Positions 1 through 8,601 of a stretch of DNA of 64,000 nt are shown one piece after another (position 1 is the first letter of the stretch; every line of letters begins with the position of its first letter). The notes under the pieces are model-generated. The model was not told where the DNA came from. It saw nothing but the letters and a program-made list of their open reading frames with translations, and ran no database searches. Source of the DNA: Neisseriaceae bacterium (lineage in GTDB: Bacteria; Pseudomonadota; Gammaproteobacteria; Burkholderiales; Neisseriaceae); the NCBI GenBank assembly GCA_016864895.1, contig CP046107.1:248001-312000 (forward strand), written 5' to 3'. Both the position numbers and the translations under genes were made by a program.

Positions 1-1
1 A

Positions 2-2098
2 GCATTTATTGATGGGCCTTTGGAAGAGCTATGTTCTATGATTGATGAATGGGAAGTAACACATCATATAAAAGATCTTCCACCTGAAGTTTGGCAAAAA
101 ATCAAAGATATTGGTATTTGGGGTATGATTATCAAGAAACAATATGGTGGATTAGAATTTTCCCAGTATGCTCATAGTCAAGTATTAAGAAAACTCCATA
201 GTCACTCTGCCACCGCAGGTGTCACAGTGATGGTACCAAACTCTTTAGGTCCTGGTGAATTGCTACAACACTATGGTACACAGCAACAAAAAGATTATTA
301 TTTACCTCGTTTGGCTACGGGTGAAGAAATTCCATGTTTTGCATTAACAAGTCCTTACGCAGGTTCTGACGCTGGAAGTATTCCTGATTATGGTGTTATT
401 TGTAAAGGTGATTATATTGATCCTATTACTGGAGAGGAGCATAAAGACACATTGGGAATTCGTATTTCCTGGGAGAAGCGTTGGATTACGTTGGCACCAG
501 TTGCCACTGTACTTGGATTAGCGTTTAAAATGTATGATCCTGATGGTTTATTAGGTGATCAATTTGGTGGCAAAAAAGATATTGGAATTACACTTGCTCT
601 AGTACCAACTAAACATAAAGGTGTGAATATTGGTCGTCGTCATTATCCTATTGGAAGCCCTTTTATGAATGGTCCTACTTGGGGATCAGATGTGTTTATC
701 CCAATTGATTGGATCATTGGTGGTGTTGAAAGAGCCGGCAAGGGATGGCCAATGCTGATGGAATGTTTATCAATTGGTCGATGTATTTCTCTACCTGCCG
801 GTGGTGTTGCGGCCTCCAAAGGCAGTGCTTATACAACTGCTTTATATTCCAGAATTCGTGATCAGTTTGGCCTACCTATTGGTCGTTTTGATGGTGTCGG
901 TGAAGCATTAGCCAGAATTGCTGCAAATGCTTATATTTCAGAGGCAGCTCAAGATTTGGCTTTAGTTGCATTAGATATGGGTGAAAATCCAAGTGTGATT
1001 TCAGCTATCTTAAAATATCATTTAACAGAACAAGGTCGTGAGTCTGTTAATGATGCTATGGATATTTATGGTGGAAGAACAGTTGTTTTGGGACCAAGGA
1101 ACCCGTTAGCAACGGCTTATCAATCGATCCCGATTTCGATTACTGTAGAAGGTGCTAACATCTTAACTCGTACGCTGATGATATTTGGTCAGGGTGCTAT
1201 TCGCTGTCATCCATACGTATTAAAAGAAATGACTGCAGCAGCACAGAATGATGCTGCCGGTTTTGACAAAGCATTATCTGGACACTTGCATTTCATCTTG
1301 GTAAATATAAGTCGTAGTTTTTGGTTAAGTTTAACCAATGGAATATTTGCAAATTCACCACGTTCTGGTGCAGTTTCACCTTACTATAAAAAAGTAACGC
1401 GCTTGAGTGCTAACTTTATGACTCTAGTTGACCTGACTATGGGTAGCCTTGGTGGTAGTCTGAAATTCAAAGAAAAGATTTCAGCTCGTTTAGGTGATAT
1501 TGTTAGTAATTTATATTTAGCAACTGCTACATTAAAACGTTTTGAAAGAGATGGTCGTCCTAAGGAGGATATTCCATTACTACAATATTCTGTAGAGAAA
1601 ACTCTAAATGAAGCTGAAGTTGCTTTAGATGAAGTCATTAGAAATTTACCAAATCGTTTTGTAGCCTTACTTGCCAGAATATTAATCTTACCCTTAGGTA
1701 GGAGATTACATGCACCTAGTGACGATCTAGGTTCTAAGGTATCTACCTTAATGATGGAGGATGGCCCCACAGCTAGACGTATAGCCAAAGGTTTATATAT
1801 CGGCCAAAAGGATGAAAAGAAAAATTACAGTAAATTACTAGTTCATACACGTCAGGCTATTATTAAGTCTGAACCAATAGAAAAGAAACTACGTAAGATT
1901 GAGCGTGATGGTCAATTTGAGACATTCTCTCCTAAAAATCGCTTGCAAGAAGCTCTTGATAAAGGTTGGATCACACAACAAGAATTTGATGATGTAACCG
2001 AATCAAGAAAATTAAAACGCTATGTTATTATGGTGGATGATTTTGATATGAAACTTGATCAACATGATGAACATTTACTTGATAGGTTTGTATTCTGA
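2..2098 (+). CDS. fadE: Acyl-CoA dehydrogenase FadE, 5' end cut by window
   Basis: FAD-dependent acyl-CoA dehydrogenase, the first step of fatty-acid beta-oxidation (acyl-CoA to trans-2-enoyl-CoA). The reading frame is open from base 2 and reads AFIDGPLEELCSMIDEW, which matches the interior of FadE proteins, so the TTG at 20 is not a real start and the N-terminus lies outside the window. About 697 residues are visible, against roughly 815 in E. coli FadE. The middle holds the acyl-CoA dehydrogenase core (PCFALTSPYAGSDAG near residue 105; IYGGRTVVLGPRNP near 345). The C-terminal third is the long extension typical of FadE and absent from short-chain enzymes. A hairpin terminator follows directly. 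The gene heads a co-directional fadE, fadB-like, fadA cluster. Family assignment is secure. Confidence 0.93.
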   Translation, partial: AFIDGPLEELCSMIDEWEVTHHIKDLPPEVWQKIKDIGIWGMIIKKQYGGLEFSQYAHSQVLRKLHSHSATAGVTVMVPNSLGPGELLQHYGTQQQKDYYLPRLATGEEIPCFALTSPYAGSDAGSIPDYGVICKGDYIDPITGEEHKDTLGIRISWEKRWITLAPVATVLGLAFKMYDPDGLLGDQFGGKKDIGITLALVPTKHKGVNIGRRHYPIGSPFMNGPTWGSDVFIPIDWIIGGVERAGKGWPMLMECLSIGRCISLPAGGVAASKGSAYTTALYSRIRDQFGLPIGRFDGVGEALARIAANAYISEAAQDLALVALDMGENPSVISAILKYHLTEQGRESVNDAMDIYGGRTVVLGPRNPLATAYQSIPISITVEGANILTRTLMIFGQGAIRCHPYVLKEMTAAAQNDAAGFDKALSGHLHFILVNISRSFWLSLTNGIFANSPRSGAVSPYYKKVTRLSANFMTLVDLTMGSLGGSLKFKEKISARLGDIVSNLYLATATLKRFERDGRPKEDIPLLQYSVEKTLNEAEVALDEVIRNLPNRFVALLARILILPLGRRLHAPSDDLGSKVSTLMMEDGPTARRIAKGLYIGQKDEKKNYSKLLVHTRQAIIKSEPIEKKLRKIERDGQFETFSPKNRLQEALDKGWITQQEFDDVTESRKLKRYVIMVDDFDMKLDQHDEHLLDRFVF

Positions 2099-2112
2099 AA
2101 ACTAAAAGTAGG

Positions 2113-2143
2113 CATGCTGATGAGATCCATCAGCATGTTTTTT
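2113..2143 (+). terminator. Rho-independent terminator after fadE
   Basis: Perfect 10-bp stem CATGCTGATG / CATCAGCATG with a 5-base loop (AGATC), followed by TTTTTT. It lies between fadE and the fadB-like gene, so fadE may be at least partly uncoupled from its neighbours. Confidence 0.85.
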
Positions 2144-2171
2144 ATGAAAACTATTTTATGGGGTTTATGTA

Positions 2172-4538
2172 ATGACAAAAAAAAAATTTGTTGTTAGAAA
2201 GGTAGCAGTATTGGGTGCAGGCGTAATGGGAGCTCAAATTGCTGGTCATTTAGCCAATGCTAAGGTAAAAACAGTTTTGTTTGATTTAGCAAGCAAAAAG
2301 GGGTCGAAAAATTTGATTGTAGAAAATGCGTTACAAGGATTAAAGAAAATAAAACCAGCACCTTTGGCTACTTCTAAATCTTTAAATTATATTAAGGCAG
2401 CGAATTATGATGATGATTTAGAAGAATTAAGAGATTGTGATTTAGTCATTGAAGCAGTTGCTGAGAGACTGGATATTAAAGAAATTGTTTATAAGCAAGT
2501 TACTCCCTTTCTCGGAGATACTACTATTTTCGCTACTAATACCTCAGGGTTATCGATAGAGTTATTATGTTCTAAATTTCCAGAAAATTTAAAACATCGT
2601 TTTTGTGGGATTCATTTTTTCAATCCTCCAAGATACATGCATTTAGTAGAGTTAATCCCTTGCAAACAAACAAAGCTTGAATATCTTGACCACCTAGAAA
2701 GGTTTCTAGTTTCTACGCTAGGTAAAGGTGTAGTAAGAGCTAAGGATACACCTAATTTTATTGCTAATCGCTTAGGTGTTTTCTCTATGTTGGCTACAAT
2801 TCACCTAGCTAAAAAATATGATTTAAGATTTGATATAGTCGATGATTTGACAGGAAAACGTTTAGGACGTCCCAAATCGGCCACATTTAGAACGGCTGAT
2901 ATTGTTGGGTTAGATACTTTTTCACATGTTGCAAAAACCATGGAAAATAATCTACTAAATGATCCTTGGCATGAATATTTCACACAGCCTGATTGGTTAG
3001 ATTTCTTAATCCAGCAAGGTAATCTAGGCTCAAAAACAGGTATGGGTATCTATCAAAAACAAGGAAAACAATATTTTGTTTTGGATCCTAAAACTAAAAA
3101 ATATGTGCTTAGTGGAGAAAAAGCCGATACAGAAGTTACTGAATTACTGAAAATTAAAAATCCTCTAGAAAAGTTTAAAGCATTACGACAGTCAAAAAAT
3201 CCTCAAGCTCAATTTGTTTGGTTTTGTTTTGCTGAAGTTTTTCATTATATTGCTTATCATGCAGAAAATATTGCAGATACTGCTAGAGAAATCGATTTTG
3301 CTATTCGTTGGGGATTTGGATGGGATGTGGGTCCACTAGAAACATGGCAGAGTACCGGAATCCAACAGGTTAAAAAATGGCTTGAAGAAGATATATCTGC
3401 AGGAAAAATGATGACAAAAGCAGAACTGCCTAACTGGCTAAATTCTTTAACTGAATTCCATAATGATAATGGTAGCTTTAAATTTTCACATGGTAGTTAC
3501 CAACCACGTTCTAATTTAGATGTATATAAACGACAAATTGTACCAGCTAGGTTACTAGGTGAAAGTAAGAAACTTTTAGGTAAGACAGTTTGGCAAAGTG
3601 ATTTTGTTAGAGCATTTACTTTGGATGATCAGGTTTTAATTATTGAAAATTTAAATAAAAATCATGCAATAAGCTATGATGTCTTATCAGGATTTAGTCA
3701 ATCCATTGATATTGCGGAACAGGAATTTGAAGCTGTTGTTCTTTGGAATGAGAGTGCGCCATTTTCCGTCGGTGCTGATTTAAAATCAATGATGCCAGCA
3801 TTTACCAGCGGAGATTTTCAAGCTATTGAAAAAACAATTAAGTTATTCCAAGATGTTTCCATGAAAATTCGCTATTCACAAGTACCCGTTGTTTCTGCTG
3901 TCAATGGTTATGCCTTAGGTGGCGGATGTGAGATTTTATTACACAGTAATAAAGTTGTAGCGGCATTAGAATCCTATATAGGTCTTGTTGAAGTAGGGGT
4001 TGGCTTAATTCCAGGGGGTGGTGGAACTAAAGAGTTTGCCTTAAGAGCAATACAGGAAAGTAAAGGTGACCTATTAGCTTCCATAAAAGATTATTATATG
4101 AATATTGCAATGGCTAAAGTTGCTACAAGTGCTCTAGAGGCTAAAGAAACTAAACATTTGAGAGAAAGTGATGTAGTGATATTTAATGCCTACGAACTAC
4201 TCTATGTTGCTATTCAAGAAGCCTTAACTTTGGCTCAGTCTGGATTTAAGCCTGAACAACCTCAAACATTTACAGTAGGGGGTAGAACTGTAGCTGCTTC
4301 TATATTTGGTCAATTAGTGAATATGAAAGAGGGTCGTTTCATCAGTGAATATGATAGCCATTTAGGGCAAAAAATTGCTTGGATTATGACTGGTGGTGAT
4401 ATTGAAAATGGCAGTATTGTAGATGAACAATGGATTTTAGATTTAGAAAAAAAGGTGTTTATGGATTTATTAAAAAATGAAAAAACCCAAGAAAGAATCC
4501 AAGGAATCATAACTACAGGTAAAACTGTTAGAAATTAA
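2172..4538 (+). CDS. fadB: 3-hydroxyacyl-CoA dehydrogenase / enoyl-CoA hydratase (FadB-like)
   Basis: Multifunctional beta-oxidation protein that hydrates trans-2-enoyl-CoA and oxidises the resulting 3-hydroxyacyl-CoA with NAD. Length 788 aa. The dehydrogenase part comes first: Rossmann motif GAGVMGAQIAGHLA at residues 15-28, and HFFNPPRYMHLVELI near 155. The crotonase domain is C-terminal: APFSVGADLKSM near 535, YALGGGCEILLH near 580 and GLVEVGVGLIPGGGGT near 605. This order is the reverse of classical E. coli FadB and is found in a group of proteobacterial proteins of about 790 aa. GGGG lies upstream of the ATG. Codons 3-5 fall in a run of ten A residues. It sits between fadE and fadA, the expected pathway context. 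Symbol by function, not by strict orthology. Confidence 0.9.
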   Translation: MTKKKFVVRKVAVLGAGVMGAQIAGHLANAKVKTVLFDLASKKGSKNLIVENALQGLKKIKPAPLATSKSLNYIKAANYDDDLEELRDCDLVIEAVAERLDIKEIVYKQVTPFLGDTTIFATNTSGLSIELLCSKFPENLKHRFCGIHFFNPPRYMHLVELIPCKQTKLEYLDHLERFLVSTLGKGVVRAKDTPNFIANRLGVFSMLATIHLAKKYDLRFDIVDDLTGKRLGRPKSATFRTADIVGLDTFSHVAKTMENNLLNDPWHEYFTQPDWLDFLIQQGNLGSKTGMGIYQKQGKQYFVLDPKTKKYVLSGEKADTEVTELLKIKNPLEKFKALRQSKNPQAQFVWFCFAEVFHYIAYHAENIADTAREIDFAIRWGFGWDVGPLETWQSTGIQQVKKWLEEDISAGKMMTKAELPNWLNSLTEFHNDNGSFKFSHGSYQPRSNLDVYKRQIVPARLLGESKKLLGKTVWQSDFVRAFTLDDQVLIIENLNKNHAISYDVLSGFSQSIDIAEQEFEAVVLWNESAPFSVGADLKSMMPAFTSGDFQAIEKTIKLFQDVSMKIRYSQVPVVSAVNGYALGGGCEILLHSNKVVAALESYIGLVEVGVGLIPGGGGTKEFALRAIQESKGDLLASIKDYYMNIAMAKVATSALEAKETKHLRESDVVIFNAYELLYVAIQEALTLAQSGFKPEQPQTFTVGGRTVAASIFGQLVNMKEGRFISEYDSHLGQKIAWIMTGGDIENGSIVDEQWILDLEKKVFMDLLKNEKTQERIQGIITTGKTVRN

Positions 4539-4557
4539 TTTACTATGAATAATGTAT

Positions 4558-4586
4558 ATGGCTTTAGTTTAGTGAAGTAAAGCCAT
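4558..4586 (+). other. Intergenic hairpin between fadB-like gene and fadA
   Basis: Stem ATGGCTTTA / TAAAGCCAT (9 bp) with an 11-base loop, followed by G and nine A, then TTTT. There is no T-run directly after the stem on the plus strand, so it is a poor terminator. It could act as an mRNA processing or stability hairpin that sets fadA expression apart from the upstream gene. Confidence 0.5.
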
Positions 4587-4613
4587 GAAAAAAAAATTTT
4601 GGAGTCATAAAAG

Positions 4614-5813
4614 ATGAGTCAATTTAGAGATGCTTATATTGTAGCTGCAACAAGAACACCGGTAGGTAAAGCACCCCGTGGTGTGCTCAAAACGGTAAGA
4701 CCTGATGATATGTTGGTTCATGTTATTAAATCTGTATTAAAACAAACACCCAACCTAGATCATACAGAGATTAATGATGTAGTAGTGGGGTGTGCTTTCC
4801 CCGAAGCAGAACAGGGCATGAACTTTGCAAGAGTTGCTGTCTTATTAGCCGGCCTACCAGATTCAGTAAGTGGTTTAACCATTAATCGGTATTGTTCCAG
4901 TGGTTTAAATGCATTACAAATTGCAGCAGATAGAATACGTACAGGTGAAGCTGAAGTTACGATTGCCGCTGGTGCAGAGTCAATGTCAATGATTCCTATG
5001 ATGGGAAATAAAATTGCTTTAAACCCCGAAATTTTTACACAAGATGGAAATTTGGCCATTGCCTATGGTATGGGGTTAACAGCTGAAAAAGTAGCAGAAA
5101 AATGGAAAGTATCCAGAGAGGATCAAGATAATTTCTCTCTAGAAAGTCATAAAAAAGCACTTGCAGCGATTCAAGCACATAAATTCAAAGATGAAATCTC
5201 ACCAATTGAAGTTATTGTTAAAACCCCTGATTTACACACTAGAAAAGTGAAAGAAACTAAATTTACAGTGGATACTGATGAGGGACCGCGGCCTGATACT
5301 AGTTTAGAGGGATTATCGAAATTAAAACCTGTGTTTATGAATAAGGGGACTGTAACTGCTGGTAACAGTTCACAGACTTCTGATGGTGCTGGTGCTATTT
5401 TGGTTGTGTCAGAAAGTATTTTGAAAAAATATAATTTAACACCCATCGCACGCTATGTAGGATTCCAAGTTAGAGGTGTTTTACCACAATATATGGGTAT
5501 TGGACCTAAAGAAGCCATTCCAGCAGTATTAAAATCATCAGGTTTGTCATTATCTGATATAAAATGGATTGAATTAAATGAAGCTTTTGCGGCGCAATCA
5601 TTGGCAGTGATCAGGGAGCTTAATTTAGATAAGAATATAATTAATCCCAATGGTGGTGCCATTGCTTTAGGACACCCATTAGGAGCCACAGGTGCTATAC
5701 GTACTGCTACTTTAATTTATGGTATGAAAAACAAAGGATTAAAAGGATATGGTATGGTTACTATGTGTATTGGTGCAGGGATGGGAGCTGCGGGTATCAT
5801 AGAAGTTCTATAA
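4614..5813 (+). CDS. fadA: Acetyl-CoA C-acyltransferase (3-ketoacyl-CoA thiolase)
   Basis: Thiolase that cleaves 3-ketoacyl-CoA with CoA to give acetyl-CoA and a shortened acyl-CoA, the last step of the beta-oxidation spiral. Length 399 aa, usual for the family. Catalytic residues are visible: nucleophile Cys94 in NRYCSSGLNAL, His354 in GHPLGATGA and Cys385 in CIGAGMGAAG. GGAG lies 10 bases before the ATG. It is 75 bases downstream of the FadB-like gene, and the cluster ends here at a strong terminator. A biosynthetic acetoacetyl-CoA thiolase is the main alternative, but the fad context favours degradation. Confidence 0.92.
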   Translation: MSQFRDAYIVAATRTPVGKAPRGVLKTVRPDDMLVHVIKSVLKQTPNLDHTEINDVVVGCAFPEAEQGMNFARVAVLLAGLPDSVSGLTINRYCSSGLNALQIAADRIRTGEAEVTIAAGAESMSMIPMMGNKIALNPEIFTQDGNLAIAYGMGLTAEKVAEKWKVSREDQDNFSLESHKKALAAIQAHKFKDEISPIEVIVKTPDLHTRKVKETKFTVDTDEGPRPDTSLEGLSKLKPVFMNKGTVTAGNSSQTSDGAGAILVVSESILKKYNLTPIARYVGFQVRGVLPQYMGIGPKEAIPAVLKSSGLSLSDIKWIELNEAFAAQSLAVIRELNLDKNIINPNGGAIALGHPLGATGAIRTATLIYGMKNKGLKGYGMVTMCIGAGMGAAGIIEVL

Positions 5814-5833
5814 TAAAATCCTCTTAATTTTAT

Positions 5834-5863
5834 AAAAAACCCAATGACTCATTGGGTTTTTTT
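5834..5863 (+). terminator. Terminator closing the fad cluster
   Basis: AAAAAACCCAAT, loop GACTC, ATTGGGTTTTTTT: a 12-bp stem including A/T pairs with a T-rich 3' side. Because of the A-tract on the left arm it could also act on the minus strand. Confidence 0.9.
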
Positions 5864-6439
5864 ATGAATGCTTCCTAAATTTTTATTTACCTCATAGGAA
5901 ATGTTATGACAAAAATTTTGGAAAAATCTTACAACTTGTCTCTAAATTCATTTTAAGTACGATGTCGTGACTTACCTGGTATGTCTGTTGGATTTATTTT
6001 AAACTGTATCATAAATATCTCAAACATCGGTTCATTTACATGAATATCAAATTTATTGTAGAGCATATACAACATTATTTTCCCTGCGCCCAAAATCGGT
6101 ATTATAAGGCATACTAACTCATTCTTTCACGAACTAACCGTACATATTTTACCCTTAATATTTCTTAGTTTTATCAAGATTTGTTACTACTTACAATATA
6201 GCACAATAACTGAATATTTAGTTATCAATTTGAAGTGAACAATATTACCTTTCCAAAGGATAGAATCTTACGGAAAGGCAATAAATTAAACCAAAATCAG
6301 AATGGTTAACCGATATCGTTATATTACAGAATATTAATGGTATTTTTTTCTAGAGAATAAATTATATATTGTGCTAGAATTTAACAGTTAAACTGAGGTA
6401 AATAAATTTACTAAATTAAATTGATTTAAAGAGTGATAT
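5864..6439. other. Intergenic region, about 575 bases without an intact gene
   Basis: No ORF with coding character and no tRNA. The minus strand from about 6100 to 5953 carries a possible transposase remnant (listed separately). The right end holds AT-rich sequence and a possible extended -10 (TGCTAGAAT, ending near 6379) before lemA, but I found no convincing -35. Confidence 0.6.
5953..6100 (-). pseudogene. Possible fragment of an IS481-like transposase HTH region
   Basis: The minus strand reads PILGAGKIMLYMLYNKFDIHV, continues in frame to GKSRHRT, and then stops. The pattern, a GxxKIxxYL-type helix, a short I-x-V turn and a basic tail, resembles the helix-turn-helix part of IS481/IS3-type transposases (GPxKIxxYLxRxHxIxVSxxTVYRxL). 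Only about 50 residues remain, with no start, no ribosome site and no terminal repeats. The resemblance is by eye and weak. Confidence 0.25.
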
Positions 6440-7021
6440 ATGAAAAAATTTTTGATTCTTTTTTCTCTGATTTTTATTCTAACAGGGTGTGGTTATAACA
6501 AAATTCAACAAGAAGATGAAGCTGTTAAGGCTGGATGGTCGGAAGTTTTAAACCAATATCAACGAAGGGCAGACCTTGTACCACAATTGGTTTCTACCGT
6601 TAAAGGGTATGCTCATCATGAAGAAAAAGTTTTAACTGAGGTGATTAATGCTAGAGCTAAGGTGAATAATATTCAATTAAGCTCACATCAATTACCTACA
6701 GAACAAGAAATGCAACAATTCACTAAAGCACAAGGGGAGTTGACAAGTGCACTAAACCGTTTAAATGTGGTTGTGGAAAACTACCCTGATTTAAAAGCCA
6801 GTGAGGTTTTTTCCAACCTACAAACACAATTGGAGGGCACGGAGAATAGAATTACGCATGCAAGACGTCAGTATATTCAAACAGTTCAAACCTATAATAC
6901 AACTATTCGTCAAATTCCAGTTAATATGACAGCTAAACTATTTGGATATCAGCCTATCCCAAATTTTTCGGTAGAAAATGAAAAAAATATTCAAATAGCA
7001 CCTGAAGTAAATTTTGAATAA
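6440..7021 (+). CDS. lemA: LemA family lipoprotein
   Basis: LemA family protein, 193 aa, predicted to be anchored in the envelope. A short signal peptide ends in the lipobox LTGC (Cys17), followed by the long alpha-helical LemA core: AVKAGWSEVLNQYQRRADLVPQ, then the VKGYAHHEEKVL stretch. AAAGAGTG precedes the ATG. The family's biochemical role is not well defined. LemA genes very often sit next to TPM-domain genes, as here (two follow within 950 bases), so they probably act together in envelope quality control or stress. Family call is secure; function is inference. Confidence 0.92.
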   Translation: MKKFLILFSLIFILTGCGYNKIQQEDEAVKAGWSEVLNQYQRRADLVPQLVSTVKGYAHHEEKVLTEVINARAKVNNIQLSSHQLPTEQEMQQFTKAQGELTSALNRLNVVVENYPDLKASEVFSNLQTQLEGTENRITHARRQYIQTVQTYNTTIRQIPVNMTAKLFGYQPIPNFSVENEKNIQIAPEVNFE

Positions 7022-7051
7022 ATACTATTTTTATAAATATTTTCAATAAAA

Positions 7052-7957
7052 ATGGCTAAAACAATAAAAATTTCATTTGTGATGATGGTATTAACCTTTT
7101 TTACGTTGGTAACATCATCAATTTTTGCAAATGAGCTACAAGTAATCCCAGAATTAAATAATCCTGTTGTGGATACTGTTGATCTATTAACACCAGAAGA
7201 AAAATCCACCTTAAATCAAAATCTATACAACTTTTACAAAAGAAATGGTAGTCAAATTGTTATCTTAATTATTCCCACAACAGGTTCTGAAAATATTTTT
7301 GATTACAGTTCACGGGTTTTTGAGAAATGGAAAATCGGAAGAAAAGAGTACAATGATGGTGTCTTAATTATAATAGCACTTAATGATCTTAAAATGGGTA
7401 TTTATCCTGGTAGTGGATTAGAAGGGGCAATTCCTGATATAACTGCTAAAAAAATTATTAATCAGGCCATGAAGCCTCACTTTCAACAAAGAGACTACTT
7501 TTCTGGTTTATTTAAAGCATCGCAAATACTGCAACAACTAATTTTAGGAGAGAAACTTCCTGAATATACAGAAGCAAATAAAATTGATAATAGTAATATT
7601 ACTTCTTTTGTTTTATTTTTCCTATTCTTACAATATATTTTGTTCTTCTTGAGAAATAGTTTTGGTAAAGTTTTTGCCTCATGTCTCTCTGCTGGATTTT
7701 CATTTAGCCTGATACAAATTTTTGCAATTTCACAATGGATAGGTATCAGTATTATCGTTATATCTGTATTAATCACCTACTTTGGTTTGATGTCGATTTT
7801 AATCCATATACTTGGTATTGGCAATAATCATCATAGTGGGCTAGCGTCTAGTGGTCGTGGAATATATCATAGTGGGGGCTTCGGAGGAGGTGGTGATGGT
7901 GGATTCAGTGGTGGTGGCGGTGGATTCAGTGGTGGTGGAGCTTCTGGAAGCTGGTAA
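7052..7957 (+). CDS. TPM-domain membrane protein (YgcG family)
   Basis: Length 301 aa. The order is N-terminal signal peptide (hydrophobic to about residue 26, ending SSIFA), an extracytoplasmic TPM domain (PVVDTVDLLTPEEKSTLN to about residue 165, with KWKIGRKEYNDGVLIIIAL and YPGSGLEGAIPD), two or three membrane segments (about 185-265), and a glycine/serine-rich tail ending GGGASGSW. This is the standard build of YgcG-like proteins paired with LemA. It starts 30 bases after lemA and is followed 2 bases later by another TPM gene, so the three probably form one operon. TPM domains have been linked to photosystem repair in plants and to phosphatase activity, but the bacterial role is unclear. 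Confidence 0.88.
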   Translation: MAKTIKISFVMMVLTFFTLVTSSIFANELQVIPELNNPVVDTVDLLTPEEKSTLNQNLYNFYKRNGSQIVILIIPTTGSENIFDYSSRVFEKWKIGRKEYNDGVLIIIALNDLKMGIYPGSGLEGAIPDITAKKIINQAMKPHFQQRDYFSGLFKASQILQQLILGEKLPEYTEANKIDNSNITSFVLFFLFLQYILFFLRNSFGKVFASCLSAGFSFSLIQIFAISQWIGISIIVISVLITYFGLMSILIHILGIGNNHHSGLASSGRGIYHSGGFGGGGDGGFSGGGGGFSGGGASGSW

Positions 7958-7959
7958 TT

Positions 7960-8469
7960 ATGGAACAAAATAAATTCAAAAGAATTATCAAACATCTATT
8001 AAGCACTAGGCATAAAGTTCTTAATTGTTTTCCTAAAAAAGAATTAAATAAAATTGAATATATGATTTCTCAGTCTGAAAAACAACATATGGCTGAAATT
8101 TTATGTGTGATCGAATCGGGTTGGGATCTGAAATCTTTATATAGAGAAAAAAATACGCGAGAAAGGGCATTAGAATGGTTTGGTCTCACCCAATGTTGGG
8201 ATACAGAATTAAACACTGGGGTACTAATTTATGTTTCATTTGCAGATAAACAAATCGAAATTATCGCTGATAGAGGTATTGCAAAATTAGTTTCAAACGA
8301 GATATGGCAAAATATTTGTACAGATATATCAATGCTGTTCAAACAAGGATCTTACCCTGAGGGTATTAATGTTGGACTGGAAAAAGTTGATGCTGTATTG
8401 ACTAACACAATACCGAGGAATCATATTCCTTACCATAACCAGTATCCAAATCAAGTAATTATTATTTAA
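7960..8469 (+). CDS. Second TPM-domain protein, soluble form
   Basis: Length 169 aa, starting 2 bases after the preceding stop. It contains a TPM domain (AEILCVIESGWDLKSLYREKN near residue 45; RALEWFGLTQCWDTELNTGVLIYVSF; KQIEIIADRGIAKLV) but no signal peptide or membrane segment, so it should be cytoplasmic or held to the membrane through partners. The first 40 residues are basic. A membrane TPM followed by a short TPM protein downstream of lemA is a known arrangement. Function unknown. Confidence 0.85.
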   Translation: MEQNKFKRIIKHLLSTRHKVLNCFPKKELNKIEYMISQSEKQHMAEILCVIESGWDLKSLYREKNTRERALEWFGLTQCWDTELNTGVLIYVSFADKQIEIIADRGIAKLVSNEIWQNICTDISMLFKQGSYPEGINVGLEKVDAVLTNTIPRNHIPYHNQYPNQVIII

Positions 8470-8518
8470 CTGAGAGTCAGTCCTTTAATACAGGAAGGAT
8501 GTTAACATCAACAAGGGG

Positions 8519-8547
8519 CTATGTAAGCAATAGTCACAATTACATAG
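8519..8547 (+). terminator. Weak terminator-like hairpin after the LemA/TPM operon
   Basis: CTATGTAA / TTACATAG (8 bp) around a 13-base loop, followed by TGTGTTTT. It lies between the plus-strand operon and convergent prfA. The stem is AT-rich and the T-run is broken, so confidence is limited. Confidence 0.4.
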
Positions 8548-8601
8548 TGTGTTTTCAACAAATTAGTAGGAATATGATCTTTTAAAAAGATTGTTAGTCA
8601 T

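Noticed and set aside
1384-1788. ORF of 134 codons antisense to fadE
   Set aside because: Shadow of the fadE reading frame with no start signal.
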